Counted from the stretch's first letter, positions 33,801-42,415 are shown. The stretch is 64,000 nucleotides of DNA from Paludibacteraceae bacterium (GCA_017467185.1 JAFTSS010000028.1:62001-126000), one strand, 5' to 3'. Notes: generated by a model from the letters alone, not told the origin. Translations and numbers: made by a program.

Positions 33801-36485
33801 GGCGAACCAAACACTTCTTATCGTGTTCCTGATTGTTTTGTTAGTGGACATGAAAATAGCGAAGAATTCCCTTATATTAAAGAGAATACTGTTTCTTATC
33901 CTCACATGTACACAAGTGGTATATATCAAATTGCTCGTACGGGTAAATATGCTTTGAAATTCTATTCTGATGCAACAGAGGAAGTTGGTGCATATATTTC
34001 TATGCCATTGATTGATGGAAACTTCGATGAATTGCAAGTAACATTCTGGATGCGTCCGTTTGGAGCTATAAAAGGAACTGACAATATAGACCACACAGGT
34101 TTGAATGCTGTCTTTGCACGTAAAATCACTGTTGGTACAATGACTAATCCTGATGACCCATCTTCTTTTGTGCCTTTGCAAGTGTTATCTTATCCATATA
34201 CAACCGAAGATGCTAACATGGCGCATGGACAATTTGTATATGACGACCCTGAGGGTCATAACTATTGGCGTAAACATTCGGTTCTACTTAAAGGGGCTAA
34301 GGGTAAATTCATTACTTTTAAAAATGAATATTACGACGGAAAAGAATGTAATCAAATGTATATTGATGATGTTGTAGTTGATTATGTTTCGGATTGTATG
34401 GTTCCTACATCTTTGATGGTAGAGGAAGCTACTGCGACTACTGCACGTCTCAACGCAACAACCAATGGTAGTTCTGGATATGAAGTTCAATTGTCACTTA
34501 AAGAAGATTTCCGTGAAATTTGGCGTACTGATATGATAGATACTTTCCCTGTTCAGTTGGAGAATCTTTTGCCAGGGCAAGACTATTATGTTCGTGCTCG
34601 ACAAGTTTGTGGCGAAACAAATAAGTCAGAATGGTCGTCTGCAACTAATTGCATTACTGCTTATTCTACTTTGTATTCTACTAATTTATTAGGTACTTTC
34701 AATACTAAATCTTTCACTCCACGCCATTGGCAACGTTCTTGTGGTGTTAGTGCTACAGAAATTTTTGACAAAACAGGTAGTGCTATGATTACAGATGCAA
34801 CGAGTCCTCTTGGTTGGACTGTTCAAGATGGTCATTTGGCTACTTATGTTACTTCGTTCCAAACACGTGAAACAAACCCTTATTGTTGGATATTCTCGCC
34901 TTCTATAGAGTTGCCTCAAGGAGAAAATAGGCTGATGCTTACTTTAGCTCTTACCGACGATGATGGTGTTCATAAACCAGATTCTACTTTGAGTAATGTT
35001 GATGATAAATTTTATGTCGTTGTTTCTGATGATAATGGTCGTAGTTGGGTAGAATCTAATAAGTATGTTTGGGCTAATAGTGGTAATGCTGATTTTGATT
35101 ATAATGCAATCCCTCATACAGGTGGAGTTTATGAGGTGGACTTGTCTAAATATAGTGGTAAAGTTATTAGACTTGCATTTTATTCAGAATGTCGTTCGGC
35201 TGTAACTTCTCAATTACATTTGAGTAATATACGTATTAATTCTGTAGTACAAAAGGATGTTAAATCAACTATTTGCGAGACAGAAGATTATCTTTATGAT
35301 AATTTTATTAAATTGTCTTCTGAATTGAATATTGGAGAAAATACCTTTACTTATTACGGATATGCCAATGAAGTTACACAAGAGGATACTATTTACAACA
35401 TAACCGTTGATGTTATGCCTATGTCGGTAACTACATTTAATGAAGATTTATGTAGTGGTGATGTCTATGCTCAACATAATTTCAATAATTTGAATAGAGC
35501 AGGTACTTATAAGCAAAAATTGACCTCTCATATTGGTTGTGATTCGGTTGTTGTTGTTAATATAGATGTGAATCCTGTTCCTGAAGTCGTATTTACAGAT
35601 ACTATTTGTTTTGGTAGTGTATATAATTGGAATGGAAAAGAGTACAATCGTACTGGTATGTATGTTGATACTTTGATGTCAACTATAACGGGTTGCGATT
35701 CTATTGTTACATTGTTGTTGAACGTTAAAGATGCACCTCTTGTGGATTTGAATGTTAATATATGTAGCGGACAAACATATACTTTTGGTTCTCGAGTCCT
35801 TTCTGAATCGGGAGTTTACACCGAAACATTCAAAACTTTAGAAGGTTGTGATTCGGTTGTAACTTTAACTCTTAATGTTGCAGATGATTTCCGAACTATA
35901 TTGAATGAGTTTATCTGTGAAGGGGAAACATTTACTGGGCACGGATTTAAGGGTATTCCTAAGTCTGGTGTCTATACATTGCCTTTAGTTTCTTCAGGTG
36001 GTTGTGATAGTACTATAGTGTTAAATCTTATTCTTTTGGATGATGATACGGTTGAAGTCAAACAAAGAATAACCTTAGATGATTTGCCTTACACTTTCAT
36101 GGATATGGTTTATGATATTAATACTCCTGCAGGAGTATATGAAGAAGAATTCTTTGCAGAAGCAGAAAATTGTTCAGCTGTAGTTAAGTTTGTCCTTGAA
36201 ATTGAAGACGATGTTGCCGTTGACAATATTAAAACTTCAGATTTAGTGTTATATCCTAATCCAGTGGCTTTAGGTGAAACTATTTACATTGGAGGAGAAT
36301 TTTCTCCTAGTGAATTATCTGGCATGCAAATAGAAATTTATTCTATGTTGGGACAATTAGTTACTCAATTTACCCCTATTTCAGGACCTATTATGGTTGA
36401 TGATTTGTCGGAACGAGGTGTTTATATCGTACGATTGATATTGGGCGATGGCACAATACATCAAGGTAAGATTATCGTTAATTGA
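27828..36485 (+). CDS. Giant modular surface protein, 2885 residues, T9SS-like tail
   Basis: The start is ATG 27828, overlapping the previous stop. ATG 27834 (MKKLHLILIM) is equally plausible. The signal peptide ends LYA-Q. I count nine jelly-roll (choice-of-anchor J/MAM-like) modules, eight of them followed by Fn3, each recognisable by a PYxxxF-type opening and an IDDVxxE-type ending. Four clear GCDS repeats and one degenerate copy follow. The sorting domain then begins LVLYPNPVALGETIYI and ends GVYIVRLILGDGTIHQGKII. Module 4 contains an Asp/Gly-rich linker (about residues 1005-1029) that the paralogue at 50599 lacks. A short segment near residue 1702-1710 is encoded by YTYTCAA-like 7-mers. 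No enzyme motif is visible. The likely role is adhesion or a surface layer or fibre. Confidence 0.82.
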   Translation: MIMKKLHLILIMHFAFCIMHCLYAQDKTVILFENFENGIPSTWVQEQILGDYDWIVESGDLENPSGTTSGSKRVAFRNNTNQTTAYVTRLISPEMNLAKVFQPILCFSYAQEKWAGDFDTLKIKYRRTPTSNWVTLKTYDSYSSGWQRDTIRLAAVTSTYQLAFEAIDNLGRGVVLDDIEVRSVPNCTQPFNLTVGKITGTSVAVEWAGSFDAVKYNVRISNKPLSVRQLLGVESTDAEIKDFQADGAEYSMEITGLEPATEYYFYVQSECVGENSDWSDGFQFTTSEMIMLPYYETFNMDYIENTTSSVENWFAYSSKSRAVPPFVNTHQTKSNRLKYSPDSTTALFFHGALDTETAIGAKGYAYACVPEIFIDSIKRLQLSFWTINYVTDGLVPMGDACKILVGVMSDPSNKKTFVPVDTVEIKSVADFEEVFVTFENYEGDGKYITFMSEFSVKNAFVIDNLLIEEIPTTPKANIKVKLPQAEALEVEFLEEKSAQYEVMVSNVLLKTSNIDNKKVVAREIFNSENCRIEGLYPWVNYYVYGRHINDGDTGAWSNPVPVLMPEKFYNSPTTVVFDINTFDLATFYNPGKSTYKLANGLLTLSNNSVFPESTEQWWEKEARTRWELHMEVRNKADYQLIIFPEMINPKQTKISFYATRHLIEPATFAVGIMSDANDPESFQPLDTITIASMTKDNYQSYSYDLSEYNFEGRFFAIKLAYAYTNAWSHLWIDDVRFYENSSCGEPFDLKSEVNGDKATISWKNNGASSWNVVVTTTEYSADEIDNLTPDKYFLKQSTETNNITISGLNTAEKTYYYYVQSNCEGEVSIWTLPESFTTECLAVENIPYTMDFDDPEWIVDASRRGFSVPCLFTKQTEFVDNSIDVTFYYPHLSNTIKFTGEKSLVLGYNSYIAFPEFNTAITDLQIAFSMLADSLSHAVEVGVMTDNSNIATFVPVDTIEANTDWSKHTVNFKSYVGSGKHIAIRTIGVTNMNYIDNVVVSRASNDGDDDGGNDGGNDGGGDGDDDEEDKPYVNPCAAPRNISISDVTKQTATISWSSTAGVYNLIISARELGEEEYTTVVQGGDVLVVERKYTQSSYNLTNLKSNRPYHIYIQAICSDTTQSDWVVEHFYTECDLINVSEGLIESFDYYGVGQGVKPGCYMVGNLTEGASATNIPYCSNEWSNSGDVSLVLKSTISANGAYAITPEIDVDSISRYRIKFHASVGNYASSQYVCKLAVAIITDPNDLGSREEIATLNIRPGDGLDYVVYFDEYTGDAYGDYGRYVMFLSEFTKSNVVFIDDVVIEPIPECAAPKVQEVNSTSNSIELQLYGGKAPYQVKYLVGENSQESFDATQAQVVTDGKLEIKNLAPNTDCYLIVRSSCENGAYGEWSPVMCFTSAQLNEVDLPYYDSFSQNRYVGEYFNPLDWIGYYIVDDNDGQYRYPSLAVDNGVNKVVYLYSADAAQSTYLVSPRIKVDSLSKCQVSFRYKPDVELAKSQRAIVVGVVSNVSSRSMIQTTFTPIDTIIVNGTLQYDHIVLSLADYSGSGKYIAFKSDHDLNRAKVTDKGGTMGGFYIDDVLVELIPTCQRPTDFRLKSLGDTYAEFIFSHSGAIKYDVKYGVAGFDVETEGSTISVTDTIFTVSGLQPNTSYDFYVRAHCSANDLSGWSLCETYTTFEVPVSEFPYENKFDNQAENALWKNSATNSQLSTINKWYINDSLYVSSNDGCSAIYKKEPTKTWAYRTFDLKAGVYTVSFDWKAKGDATDYMRVFLIPALSQFEEGSSTIYNFDGSIVTLTAAKQTYPENWIDLGRDGNVFNSASYWSTYSKTFMITPEMAGFYRLAVYWENDDVVNSNTLSAAIDNLVVEKSSCAYPYKLDIEDINSTFIVLGWQPVGNIPTSYNVVALTKELTPDDVNAKKYTVFDTIVTENVARIGNLVANTDYYIYVQANCDGADDLSLWSEVYKFTTPCDPKPLGTVFSFELEEGYNLPNYNNGEPNTSYRVPDCFVSGHENSEEFPYIKENTVSYPHMYTSGIYQIARTGKYALKFYSDATEEVGAYISMPLIDGNFDELQVTFWMRPFGAIKGTDNIDHTGLNAVFARKITVGTMTNPDDPSSFVPLQVLSYPYTTEDANMAHGQFVYDDPEGHNYWRKHSVLLKGAKGKFITFKNEYYDGKECNQMYIDDVVVDYVSDCMVPTSLMVEEATATTARLNATTNGSSGYEVQLSLKEDFREIWRTDMIDTFPVQLENLLPGQDYYVRARQVCGETNKSEWSSATNCITAYSTLYSTNLLGTFNTKSFTPRHWQRSCGVSATEIFDKTGSAMITDATSPLGWTVQDGHLATYVTSFQTRETNPYCWIFSPSIELPQGENRLMLTLALTDDDGVHKPDSTLSNVDDKFYVVVSDDNGRSWVESNKYVWANSGNADFDYNAIPHTGGVYEVDLSKYSGKVIRLAFYSECRSAVTSQLHLSNIRINSVVQKDVKSTICETEDYLYDNFIKLSSELNIGENTFTYYGYANEVTQEDTIYNITVDVMPMSVTTFNEDLCSGDVYAQHNFNNLNRAGTYKQKLTSHIGCDSVVVVNIDVNPVPEVVFTDTICFGSVYNWNGKEYNRTGMYVDTLMSTITGCDSIVTLLLNVKDAPLVDLNVNICSGQTYTFGSRVLSESGVYTETFKTLEGCDSVVTLTLNVADDFRTILNEFICEGETFTGHGFKGIPKSGVYTLPLVSSGGCDSTIVLNLILLDDDTVEVKQRITLDDLPYTFMDMVYDINTPAGVYEEEFFAEAENCSAVVKFVLEIEDDVAVDNIKTSDLVLYPNPVALGETIYIGGEFSPSELSGMQIEIYSMLGQLVTQFTPISGPIMVDDLSERGVYIVRLILGDGTIHQGKIIVN
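30841..30915 (+). repeat. GATGGTGATG-type coding microsatellite (Asp/Gly-rich linker)
   Basis: Tandem GAT/GGT/AAT codons encode an Asp-Gly-Asn-rich linker between a jelly-roll and an Fn3 module of the giant protein. The spacing resembles calcium-binding DxDxDG motifs but it is irregular. Confidence 0.75.
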
Positions 36486-36504
36486 TGAATATTGTTATAA
36501 ATAC

Positions 36505-36539
36505 AAGAAGGTAAGCCCTTTGGTTTGCCTTCTTTTTTT
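36505..36539 (+). terminator. Terminator of the first surface-protein array
   Basis: A 13-bp stem (AAGAAGGTAAGCC with its complement, two G-T pairs) with a 4-nt loop is followed by seven T. Confidence 0.85.
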
Positions 36540-36694
36540 GTGTAGTTTGCTTTTTTATTGTTAAAAAACATGTTTTTTTAGATGCCTTTTGTTTTGTTTG
36601 TATTTGTAACTTATTGATTGTTATTTGTTTGTGTGTTATTTTGATATTTATGTTTTTTTTTGATTTTTTGTTTTTTTACTTCAAAATATTTTTG

Positions 36695-36702
36695 TAAATT
36701 TG
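36695..36702 (+). promoter_or_regulatory. -7 element of the pckA promoter
   Basis: TAAATTTG lies about 90 bp upstream of pckA. The rest of the 304-bp gap (36486-36789) holds only the upstream terminator and T-rich DNA. Confidence 0.6.
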
Positions 36703-36789
36703 CAATGTGAACAACAAGGGGCTTTTGGTAAGCTTTTTGCATCACATATAAAAACATAAATTATTAACATTTTAAATATATTAAAAATT

Positions 36790-38391
36790 ATGGCAAATCT
36801 TGATTTAGCTAAGTATGGTATTACTGGAGCTGTTGAAGTACTCCACAACCCATCTTACGATGTTCTTTTCGCAGAAGAAACTAAACCAGGTCTTGAAGGC
36901 TTTGATAAAGGTCAGGTAACTGAGCTTGGTGCTGTTAACGTTATGACAGGCGTTTACACTGGTCGTTCTCCTAAAGACAAATTCTTCGTTATGGACGAAG
37001 TAAGCAAAAATACTGTATGGTGGACTTCTGACGAATACAAAAACGACAACAAACCAGTTTCACAAGAAACTTGGAATTCTCTTAAAGAACTTGCAGTTAA
37101 GGAGCTTTCTAACAAAAAATTATATGTAGTTGATACTTTCTGTGGTGCTAATGCAAACTCTCGTCTTAAAGTACGTTTCATCATGGAAGTAGCATGGCAA
37201 GCTCACTTTGTGACTAACATGTTCATTCGTCCAACTGCTGAAGAACTTGCTAACTATGGCGAACCTGATTTCGTTGTATTCAATGCTTCTAAAGCTAAAG
37301 TTGAAAACTACAAAGAACTCGGCCTTAACTCTGAAACTGCTGTAGTATTCAACCTTACAAGCCGCGAGCAAGTTATCATCAACACATGGTATGGTGGTGA
37401 GATGAAAAAAGGTATGTTCTCTATCATGAACTATCTTCTCCCTCTCCGTGGTATGGCTTCTATGCACTGCTCAGCTAACACTAACGAAAAAGGCGAAACT
37501 GCTATCTTCTTCGGTCTTTCTGGTACTGGTAAAACTACTCTTTCTACTGACCCTAAACGTCAACTCATCGGTGACGACGAGCATGGTTGGGACGACGAAG
37601 GTATCTTCAACTTCGAAGGTGGTTGCTACGCTAAAGTTATCAACCTCGACAAAGATAGCGAACCTGATATCTACAACGCTATCCGTCGCGATGCTCTTCT
37701 CGAAAACGTTACAGTTGACAAAAATGGTAAAATCGACTTCGCAGATAAGAGCGTGACAGAAAACACTCGCGTTTCTTACCCAATCCACCACATTAACAAC
37801 ATTCAACCAGGTTCAAAAGCTCCTGCTGCTAAGAAAGTTATCTTCCTTTCTGCTGACGCATTCGGTGTATTGCCTCCAGTATCTATTTTGTCTCCAGAAC
37901 AAACTCAATACTACTTCCTTTCTGGTTTCACAGCTAAATTGGCTGGTACTGAACGTGGTATCACTGAACCAACACCTACTTTCTCAGCTTGCTTTGGTGC
38001 AGCATTCCTTTCACTCCACCCAACTAAATACGGTGAAGAACTCGTTAAGAAAATGCAAGCTTCTGGCGCAACTGCTTACCTCGTAAACACTGGTTGGAAT
38101 GGTACAGGCAAACGTATCTCTATTAAAGATACTCGTGGTATCATCGATGCAATCCTCGACGGTTCTATTGACAAAGCTCCAACAAAAACTATTCCTATGT
38201 TCGACTTTGTAGTTCCAACAGAATTGCCTAACGTAGATCCAAAAATCCTCGACCCACGCGACACTTACGAATGTGCTTGCCAATGGGAAGAAAAAGCAAA
38301 AGACCTCGCTGGCCGCTTCATCAAAAACTTCGAGAAATTTACAGGCAACGAAGCTGGTAAAGCTCTCGTAACTGCTGGTCCAAAATTATAA
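36790..38391 (+). CDS. pckA: Phosphoenolpyruvate carboxykinase (ATP)
   Basis: PckA interconverts oxaloacetate plus ATP with PEP, CO2 and ADP. In fermenting Bacteroidales it typically runs in the CO2-fixing direction towards succinate. The 533-residue protein has [13 protein letters not shown] (about residues 56-68) and the kinase P-loop [11 protein letters not shown] (about 240-250). It also has the [11 protein letters not shown] metal site and [11 protein letters not shown]. Length and motifs are standard. Codons are strongly C-ending, as in fabF, indicating high expression. It has its own promoter region and terminator. Confidence 0.97.
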   Translation: MANLDLAKYGITGAVEVLHNPSYDVLFAEETKPGLEGFDKGQVTELGAVNVMTGVYTGRSPKDKFFVMDEVSKNTVWWTSDEYKNDNKPVSQETWNSLKELAVKELSNKKLYVVDTFCGANANSRLKVRFIMEVAWQAHFVTNMFIRPTAEELANYGEPDFVVFNASKAKVENYKELGLNSETAVVFNLTSREQVIINTWYGGEMKKGMFSIMNYLLPLRGMASMHCSANTNEKGETAIFFGLSGTGKTTLSTDPKRQLIGDDEHGWDDEGIFNFEGGCYAKVINLDKDSEPDIYNAIRRDALLENVTVDKNGKIDFADKSVTENTRVSYPIHHINNIQPGSKAPAAKKVIFLSADAFGVLPPVSILSPEQTQYYFLSGFTAKLAGTERGITEPTPTFSACFGAAFLSLHPTKYGEELVKKMQASGATAYLVNTGWNGTGKRISIKDTRGIIDAILDGSIDKAPTKTIPMFDFVVPTELPNVDPKILDPRDTYECACQWEEKAKDLAGRFIKNFEKFTGNEAGKALVTAGPKL

Positions 38392-38418
38392 TTCACAAAT
38401 TATAAATCAAAATAAATA

Positions 38419-38456
38419 AAAATCTCTTATCTTAGGCTTAAGGTAAGAGATTTTTT
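38419..38456 (+). terminator. Terminator after pckA
   Basis: A 15-bp stem (38419-38433 with 38440-38454, one G-T pair) and 6-nt loop are followed by a T run. Confidence 0.88.
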
Positions 38457-38465
38457 GTAAAATAA

Positions 38466-38497
38466 TTTGCTTGTTTAATATTATTTTATTACTTTTG
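38466..38497 (+). promoter_or_regulatory. Promoter of the 407-residue secreted protein
   Basis: TTTG (38466-38469) is followed after 20 bases by TACTTTTG (38490-38497). Confidence 0.7.
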
Positions 38498-38547
38498 CAC
38501 TTCAAAATAAATTTTTATTCATTTCAAACCAATAAAATTAATAGTCT

Positions 38548-39771
38548 ATGAAAAAATTTACTTTTTTCTTTGCAGCATTGTTAATCTCAATGACTGCGTT
38601 TGCAGATTACTATGTAGCTGGTACTTCTGCTCTTTGTGGTAGCACTTGGAGTTGTGATGACGCCAATAACAAAATGACTTTAACTGATGGCGTTTATGTA
38701 AAATTATACGCTAACGTTCCTGCTGGTTCTCATGAATTTAAAGTAACAAATGGCACTTGGGATGTTTCAAAAGGATATGGTAATGTTGATGCCACAACTA
38801 GTACTCCTGGTTATGGAGACAACAATGGTAATATTACTTTTACTTTGCAAAGCGCTACAAATATTACTATTTCATATAATGAAACTACCGATAAAGTTAC
38901 GCTTAAAGCTGAAGGGTTAGATAAGTTTGGCGAATTTGTAATTACATCATATAGTATTGTTGGTAATTTCCCTTGTTTTGGTGGTGATTGGAGCCCAGAA
39001 AATACAGGTAACAATATGGTTGAAGGTAGCAATGGTGTTTGGACAAAAAGTTATGAAAATGTAGCACTTGAAGCTAAAGCATACGAGTATAAAGTTGCAG
39101 CAAATAATACTTGGGGTAAAGGTGAGTATCCTAGTGGAAATCAAAAATACGAGGTTCAAGTAGCAGGAGTATATAATATTGTGTTTACTTATAATCCAGC
39201 TACACCAGAACTTACTTGTGAAGCAACTTTGGTCGGTGAAGTGGAACAACCAGAACCTACAGTTATACCTAATGGAACACAATTGTATCTTAATCCAAGT
39301 GCAGAATGGAAAGAGTCTGATGCTCGTTTTGTAGCATACTTCTTTGGTGGCGATGGTGAACTTTGGTTAGATATGACAGATTCAAATGGTGATGGAATTT
39401 ATGAGGTTGTATCACAAGGCACTCGTGAAAAAGTTATTTTCTGCCGTATGAATCCAGAAACAACAGAAAATAATTGGGACAACAAATGGAATCAAACATC
39501 TGATTTAACTTATGATGGAGTAAATAATCAATATAATGTTGTTGGTTGGGAGGAAGGAAATTGGTCTATTTATGAAAATTCAGAAAATGTAAAACTTGAT
39601 GATATTATTTCGGGTAATGTTTATGGTTGTAATGGTATGATTGTTGCCGACGAAGAAATTTCTATTTTCACTATCACTGGTCAAAACGTTACAAATCGTA
39701 ATGGTAATCTTGAAACAGGTGTTTATATTGTAAAATCAGCTAATATGATTACTAAAGTAATTCTTAAATAA
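38548..39771 (+). CDS. Secreted protein with tandem E-set (starch-binding/pullulanase-like) domains and T9SS-like tail
   Basis: The 407-residue protein has a signal peptide ending AFA-D. Residues about 20-115 and 130-230 look like two related Ig-like (E-set) modules, with YYVAGTSALCGSTWSCDD and YSIVGNFPCFGGDWSPEN opening similar strands and EFKV/EYKV later. Such modules resemble the carbohydrate-binding domains of pullulanases and SusE/F-type proteins. A third segment (about 240-350) follows, and the tail (about 350-407) includes EISIFTITGQNVTNRNG. The tail is closely related to that of the 1124-residue protein at 16.5 kb. A glycan-binding role is plausible but not shown. Confidence 0.65.
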   Translation: MKKFTFFFAALLISMTAFADYYVAGTSALCGSTWSCDDANNKMTLTDGVYVKLYANVPAGSHEFKVTNGTWDVSKGYGNVDATTSTPGYGDNNGNITFTLQSATNITISYNETTDKVTLKAEGLDKFGEFVITSYSIVGNFPCFGGDWSPENTGNNMVEGSNGVWTKSYENVALEAKAYEYKVAANNTWGKGEYPSGNQKYEVQVAGVYNIVFTYNPATPELTCEATLVGEVEQPEPTVIPNGTQLYLNPSAEWKESDARFVAYFFGGDGELWLDMTDSNGDGIYEVVSQGTREKVIFCRMNPETTENNWDNKWNQTSDLTYDGVNNQYNVVGWEEGNWSIYENSENVKLDDIISGNVYGCNGMIVADEEISIFTITGQNVTNRNGNLETGVYIVKSANMITKVILK

Positions 39772-39788
39772 ATAGAGTGTGATATTAT

Positions 39789-39833
39789 AAAAACACACAT
39801 TAAAGGTGTTGCTCCTTTAGTGTGTGTTTTTTT
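39789..39833 (+). terminator. Terminator after the 407-residue protein
   Basis: An 18-bp stem (AAAAACACACATTAAAGG with its complement, one G-T pair) with a 7-nt loop is followed by a T run. Confidence 0.9.
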
Positions 39834-39983
39834 GTTGGTTTTATAATGAATTTAGTGGGTTAAATTATTATTTAATGGATAATTAACGATAATTTGTGTT
39901 TGTTTTTAGTTAGGTATTGGGGTATATTGCGGAAGAGATGCGTTCTAAAGGTTAGACAAAAAATCAATTTATTCATCAAAATA

Positions 39984-40014
39984 TTGCATCCGCTCATTTT
40001 TTTTTGTACCTTTG
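39984..40014 (+). promoter_or_regulatory. Promoter of the YifB gene
   Basis: TTG (39984-39986) is followed after 20 bases by TACCTTTG (40007-40014). The predicted transcript begins just before a 7-bp array. Confidence 0.7.
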
Positions 40015-40029
40015 CAGAGTGTTTAACAT

Positions 40030-40101
40030 TTCATAATTCACAACTCTCAATTTTCAACTCTCAATTCTCAATTCTTAATTCTCAATTCTCAATTCATAAT
40101 T
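40030..40101 (+). repeat. Heptanucleotide array TTCTCAA/CTCTCAA/TTCATAA filling the yifB leader
   Basis: Ten consecutive 7-bp units (TTCATAA, TTCACAA, CTCTCAA, TTTTCAA, TTCTTAA and others) end directly before the ATG at 40103, so nearly the whole 5' UTR is array. Confidence 0.95.
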
Positions 40102-40102
40102 C

Positions 40103-41644
40103 ATGCTAGTAAAAACATACGCTGCAGCCGTACAAGGTATTAGTGCTATAGAGGTAACCATCGAGGTTAATGTATCGCCAGGTATCCGATTCTTAATGGT
40201 CGGATTGCCTGATAATGCAGTGAAAGAGAGTCATGAGCGTATTTTTTCTGCATTACAATACAACGATATAAAAATTCCACGTAAGCAGGTTATTATAAAT
40301 ATGGCACCAGCCGATATTCGAAAAGAAGGTTCTGCTTACGACTTGCCTCTTGCAATAGGAATCTTGGCTGCCTCTGAGACAATAAAAGCCGACATGGTTG
40401 GGTCGTATATGATGATGGGTGAAATGTCGTTAGATGGTGCATTGAAACCAATAAAAGGAGCATTGCCAATGGCTATCTTGGCTCGCGAAAAAGGCTATAA
40501 AGGGCTTATCATTCCTGCCGATAATGCTCATGAAGCTGCTGTTGTAAATAATCTAGATGTCATAGCTGCTGATAATATACTTGATGTGGTGCAATTTCTT
40601 AATGGTGAGAAAGATATCGAGCCTATGGTAATCGACACTCGTGCTGAATTCTTTGCTAGTGTAGATAATTTTGATGTTGATTTTGATGAAGTAAAAGGGC
40701 AAGAGTCTGTTAAACGAGCTTTAGAGGTTGCGGCTGCTGGTGGTCACAATATACTCATGGTAGGACCTCCAGGTGCAGGTAAGAGTATGATGAGTAAGCG
40801 ATTTGCCACTATTTTGCCACCACTTACATTGCACGAAGCCCTCGAAACCACTAAAATCCATTCTGTCGCAGGCAAACTTGATGCTAATTCTGGACTTATC
40901 ACACGCCGTCCATTCCGCAATCCACATCACACAATTAGTGATACAGCTCTCGTTGGTGGCGGCACATATCCTCAGCCTGGTGAAATATCTTTAGCTCATA
41001 ACGGAGTGTTGTTTCTCGACGAGTTGCCTGAATTTAAACGTGCTGTGCTCGAGGTATTACGTCAGCCACTTGAAGACCGTAAAATCACTGTGTCGCGAAC
41101 TAAAATGACAGTCGATTATCCTGCAAGTTTTATGCTTGTGGCATCTATGAATCCTTGCCCTTGTGGCTATTACAACGACCCAAACCATGAGTGTACTTGC
41201 GCTCCTGGTGTCGTACAGCGTTATCTTAGTCGCATTTCGGGCCCACTTCTCGACCGTATTGATATGCATATCGAAATTGTACCAGTGCCATTTTCGCAAT
41301 TAGCCGATGCCAAACCATCAGAGAGTAGTGCCACAATCCGTGCTCGTGTTATTGCTGCTCGTAATATTCAGACTGAGCGTTTCTCTCAAGAAGAGGGTGT
41401 TTATTGCAATGCACAAATGGGTTCAAAACTCATTCGTAAATATTGTCAGTTGGATGACAAAGGTCAGGATTTGCTCAATAAAGCAATGACCAAACACAAT
41501 CTTTCAGCACGTGCCTACGACCGAATACTCAAAATGTCGCGCACAATAGCCGACCTTGACAATTCTGCCGACATCCAATTCTCTCATGTCGCCGAAGCAA
41601 TTAACTATCGCAACCTCGACAAAGAATCTTGGGCACTTAAATAA
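40103..41644 (+). CDS. YifB/ComM family Mg-chelatase-like AAA+ ATPase
   Basis: The 513-residue protein has an N-terminal ChlI/S5-like domain, a central AAA+ Mg-chelatase domain and a C-terminal Mg-chelatase subdomain. Walker A is GPPGAGKS (residues 221-228) and Walker B is VLFLDELPEF. The Cys cluster CPCGYYNDPNHECTC is typical of the family. ComM in Vibrio and Acinetobacter is a branch-migration helicase used in natural transformation. The role in Bacteroidetes is not established. It has its own promoter, and a short repeat-bearing gap leads to the next gene. Confidence 0.93.
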   Translation: MLVKTYAAAVQGISAIEVTIEVNVSPGIRFLMVGLPDNAVKESHERIFSALQYNDIKIPRKQVIINMAPADIRKEGSAYDLPLAIGILAASETIKADMVGSYMMMGEMSLDGALKPIKGALPMAILAREKGYKGLIIPADNAHEAAVVNNLDVIAADNILDVVQFLNGEKDIEPMVIDTRAEFFASVDNFDVDFDEVKGQESVKRALEVAAAGGHNILMVGPPGAGKSMMSKRFATILPPLTLHEALETTKIHSVAGKLDANSGLITRRPFRNPHHTISDTALVGGGTYPQPGEISLAHNGVLFLDELPEFKRAVLEVLRQPLEDRKITVSRTKMTVDYPASFMLVASMNPCPCGYYNDPNHECTCAPGVVQRYLSRISGPLLDRIDMHIEIVPVPFSQLADAKPSESSATIRARVIAARNIQTERFSQEEGVYCNAQMGSKLIRKYCQLDDKGQDLLNKAMTKHNLSARAYDRILKMSRTIADLDNSADIQFSHVAEAINYRNLDKESWALK

Positions 41645-41709
41645 TGCACAATGCATAATTCACAATGCACAATTCATATTTTTGATTTTTAATTTTCAAT
41701 TCTCAATTT
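41644..41709 (+). repeat. Heptanucleotide array AATGCAC/AATTCAC then TTTTCAA/TTCTCAA
   Basis: Five 7-bp units of the AATGCAY/AATTCAY class are followed by an AT-rich stretch and two YTYTCAA-class units just before the ATG at 41713. Confidence 0.85.
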
Positions 41710-41712
41710 GTT

Positions 41713-42240
41713 ATGGAAGATTTTATAGAAATAATATTTTATGTTGTCATTCTCGCACTTTCGGGGATTGGGTCGTTGTTGAAGAATAAGAAGAAACAGC
41801 AACAGACTCAAGCTCCTACAACGATATTTACAGAAAATCAATATGCTCCTGACGTTTTTGATGAGGTAAAGGAGCAAACTGAAGTTCATTCAACTCAAGA
41901 GCCTAATGTTGAGGAGAATGAATTGATTCGGATGTTGCGTGAAGCAGCGGCTGCGGCTGAAGCTCAGCAGCGTGAAAAGGAGGCGTTGGAACAACAGCAA
42001 AAAGCACTTCAAGAAGAGCAGGTACGTCGGAAAATTGAAGAAGAAAATGTGCGAAAAGCTGAAACAATTCGTGCACAAAGAGCTGCAGAGCGAGCAAAAC
42101 AACAAGCCGAACCCCAAAAAATAGAATCTGAGGTTGTAGAAGGTGAAAATTCATCTGTTTTTGGTTTGAATTTATCTGATGTTGACGAAGCAAGAAGAGC
42201 ATTTGTGGCGAGTGAAATATTTAATAAAAAGTATTGTTGA
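41713..42240 (+). CDS. Small membrane-anchored coiled-coil protein
   Basis: The 175-residue protein has one N-terminal membrane segment (about residues 5-22, IIFYVVILALSGIGSLL). A short basic stretch (KNKKKQQQ) follows. Residues about 65-140 are a long Glu/Gln/Arg-rich coiled coil, and the C-terminus is compact (DVDEARRAFVASEIFNKKY). That ending resembles small Bacteroidetes membrane proteins of unknown function. The function is not recognised. It follows yifB and lies just before the greA promoter. Confidence 0.7.
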   Translation: MEDFIEIIFYVVILALSGIGSLLKNKKKQQQTQAPTTIFTENQYAPDVFDEVKEQTEVHSTQEPNVEENELIRMLREAAAAAEAQQREKEALEQQQKALQEEQVRRKIEEENVRKAETIRAQRAAERAKQQAEPQKIESEVVEGENSSVFGLNLSDVDEARRAFVASEIFNKKYC

Positions 42241-42301
42241 GGTGTATTTGTGTTATCGTGACGATGTATTGAGTTAAAATTATAGGATTGTACCTCGAAA
42301 A

Positions 42302-42333
42302 TTTGCTCAGGTCGTAAATAGTTGCTACCTTTG
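42302..42333 (+). promoter_or_regulatory. Promoter of greA
   Basis: TTTG (42302-42305) is followed after 20 bases by TACCTTTG (42326-42333), a full consensus Bacteroidetes promoter. It predicts a greA leader of about 130 nt. Confidence 0.8.
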
Positions 42334-42361
42334 CATTACCTAAACGAGGGGTATAAGAAAT

Positions 42362-42415
42362 ATGGGAGATCCAACCTATAAATGGTTGGGTTTCTCCTTT
42401 GTTATTGTTCCTTAA
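42362..42415 (+). CDS. Possible 17-residue leader peptide before greA
   Basis: A small frame from ATG 42362 to TAA encodes MGDPTYKWLGFSFVIVP. It lies wholly in the predicted greA leader and overlaps a strong hairpin. Nothing but position and intact frame supports translation. Confidence 0.3.
   Translation: MGDPTYKWLGFSFVIVP
42365..42397 (+). promoter_or_regulatory. Leader hairpin upstream of greA
   Basis: GGAGATCCAACC (42365-42376) pairs with GGTTGGGTTTCTCC (42384-42397) across a 7-nt loop, leaving a small internal bulge. Only a weak T-rich stretch follows, so it could be an inefficient terminator or a structural element. Confidence 0.55.
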
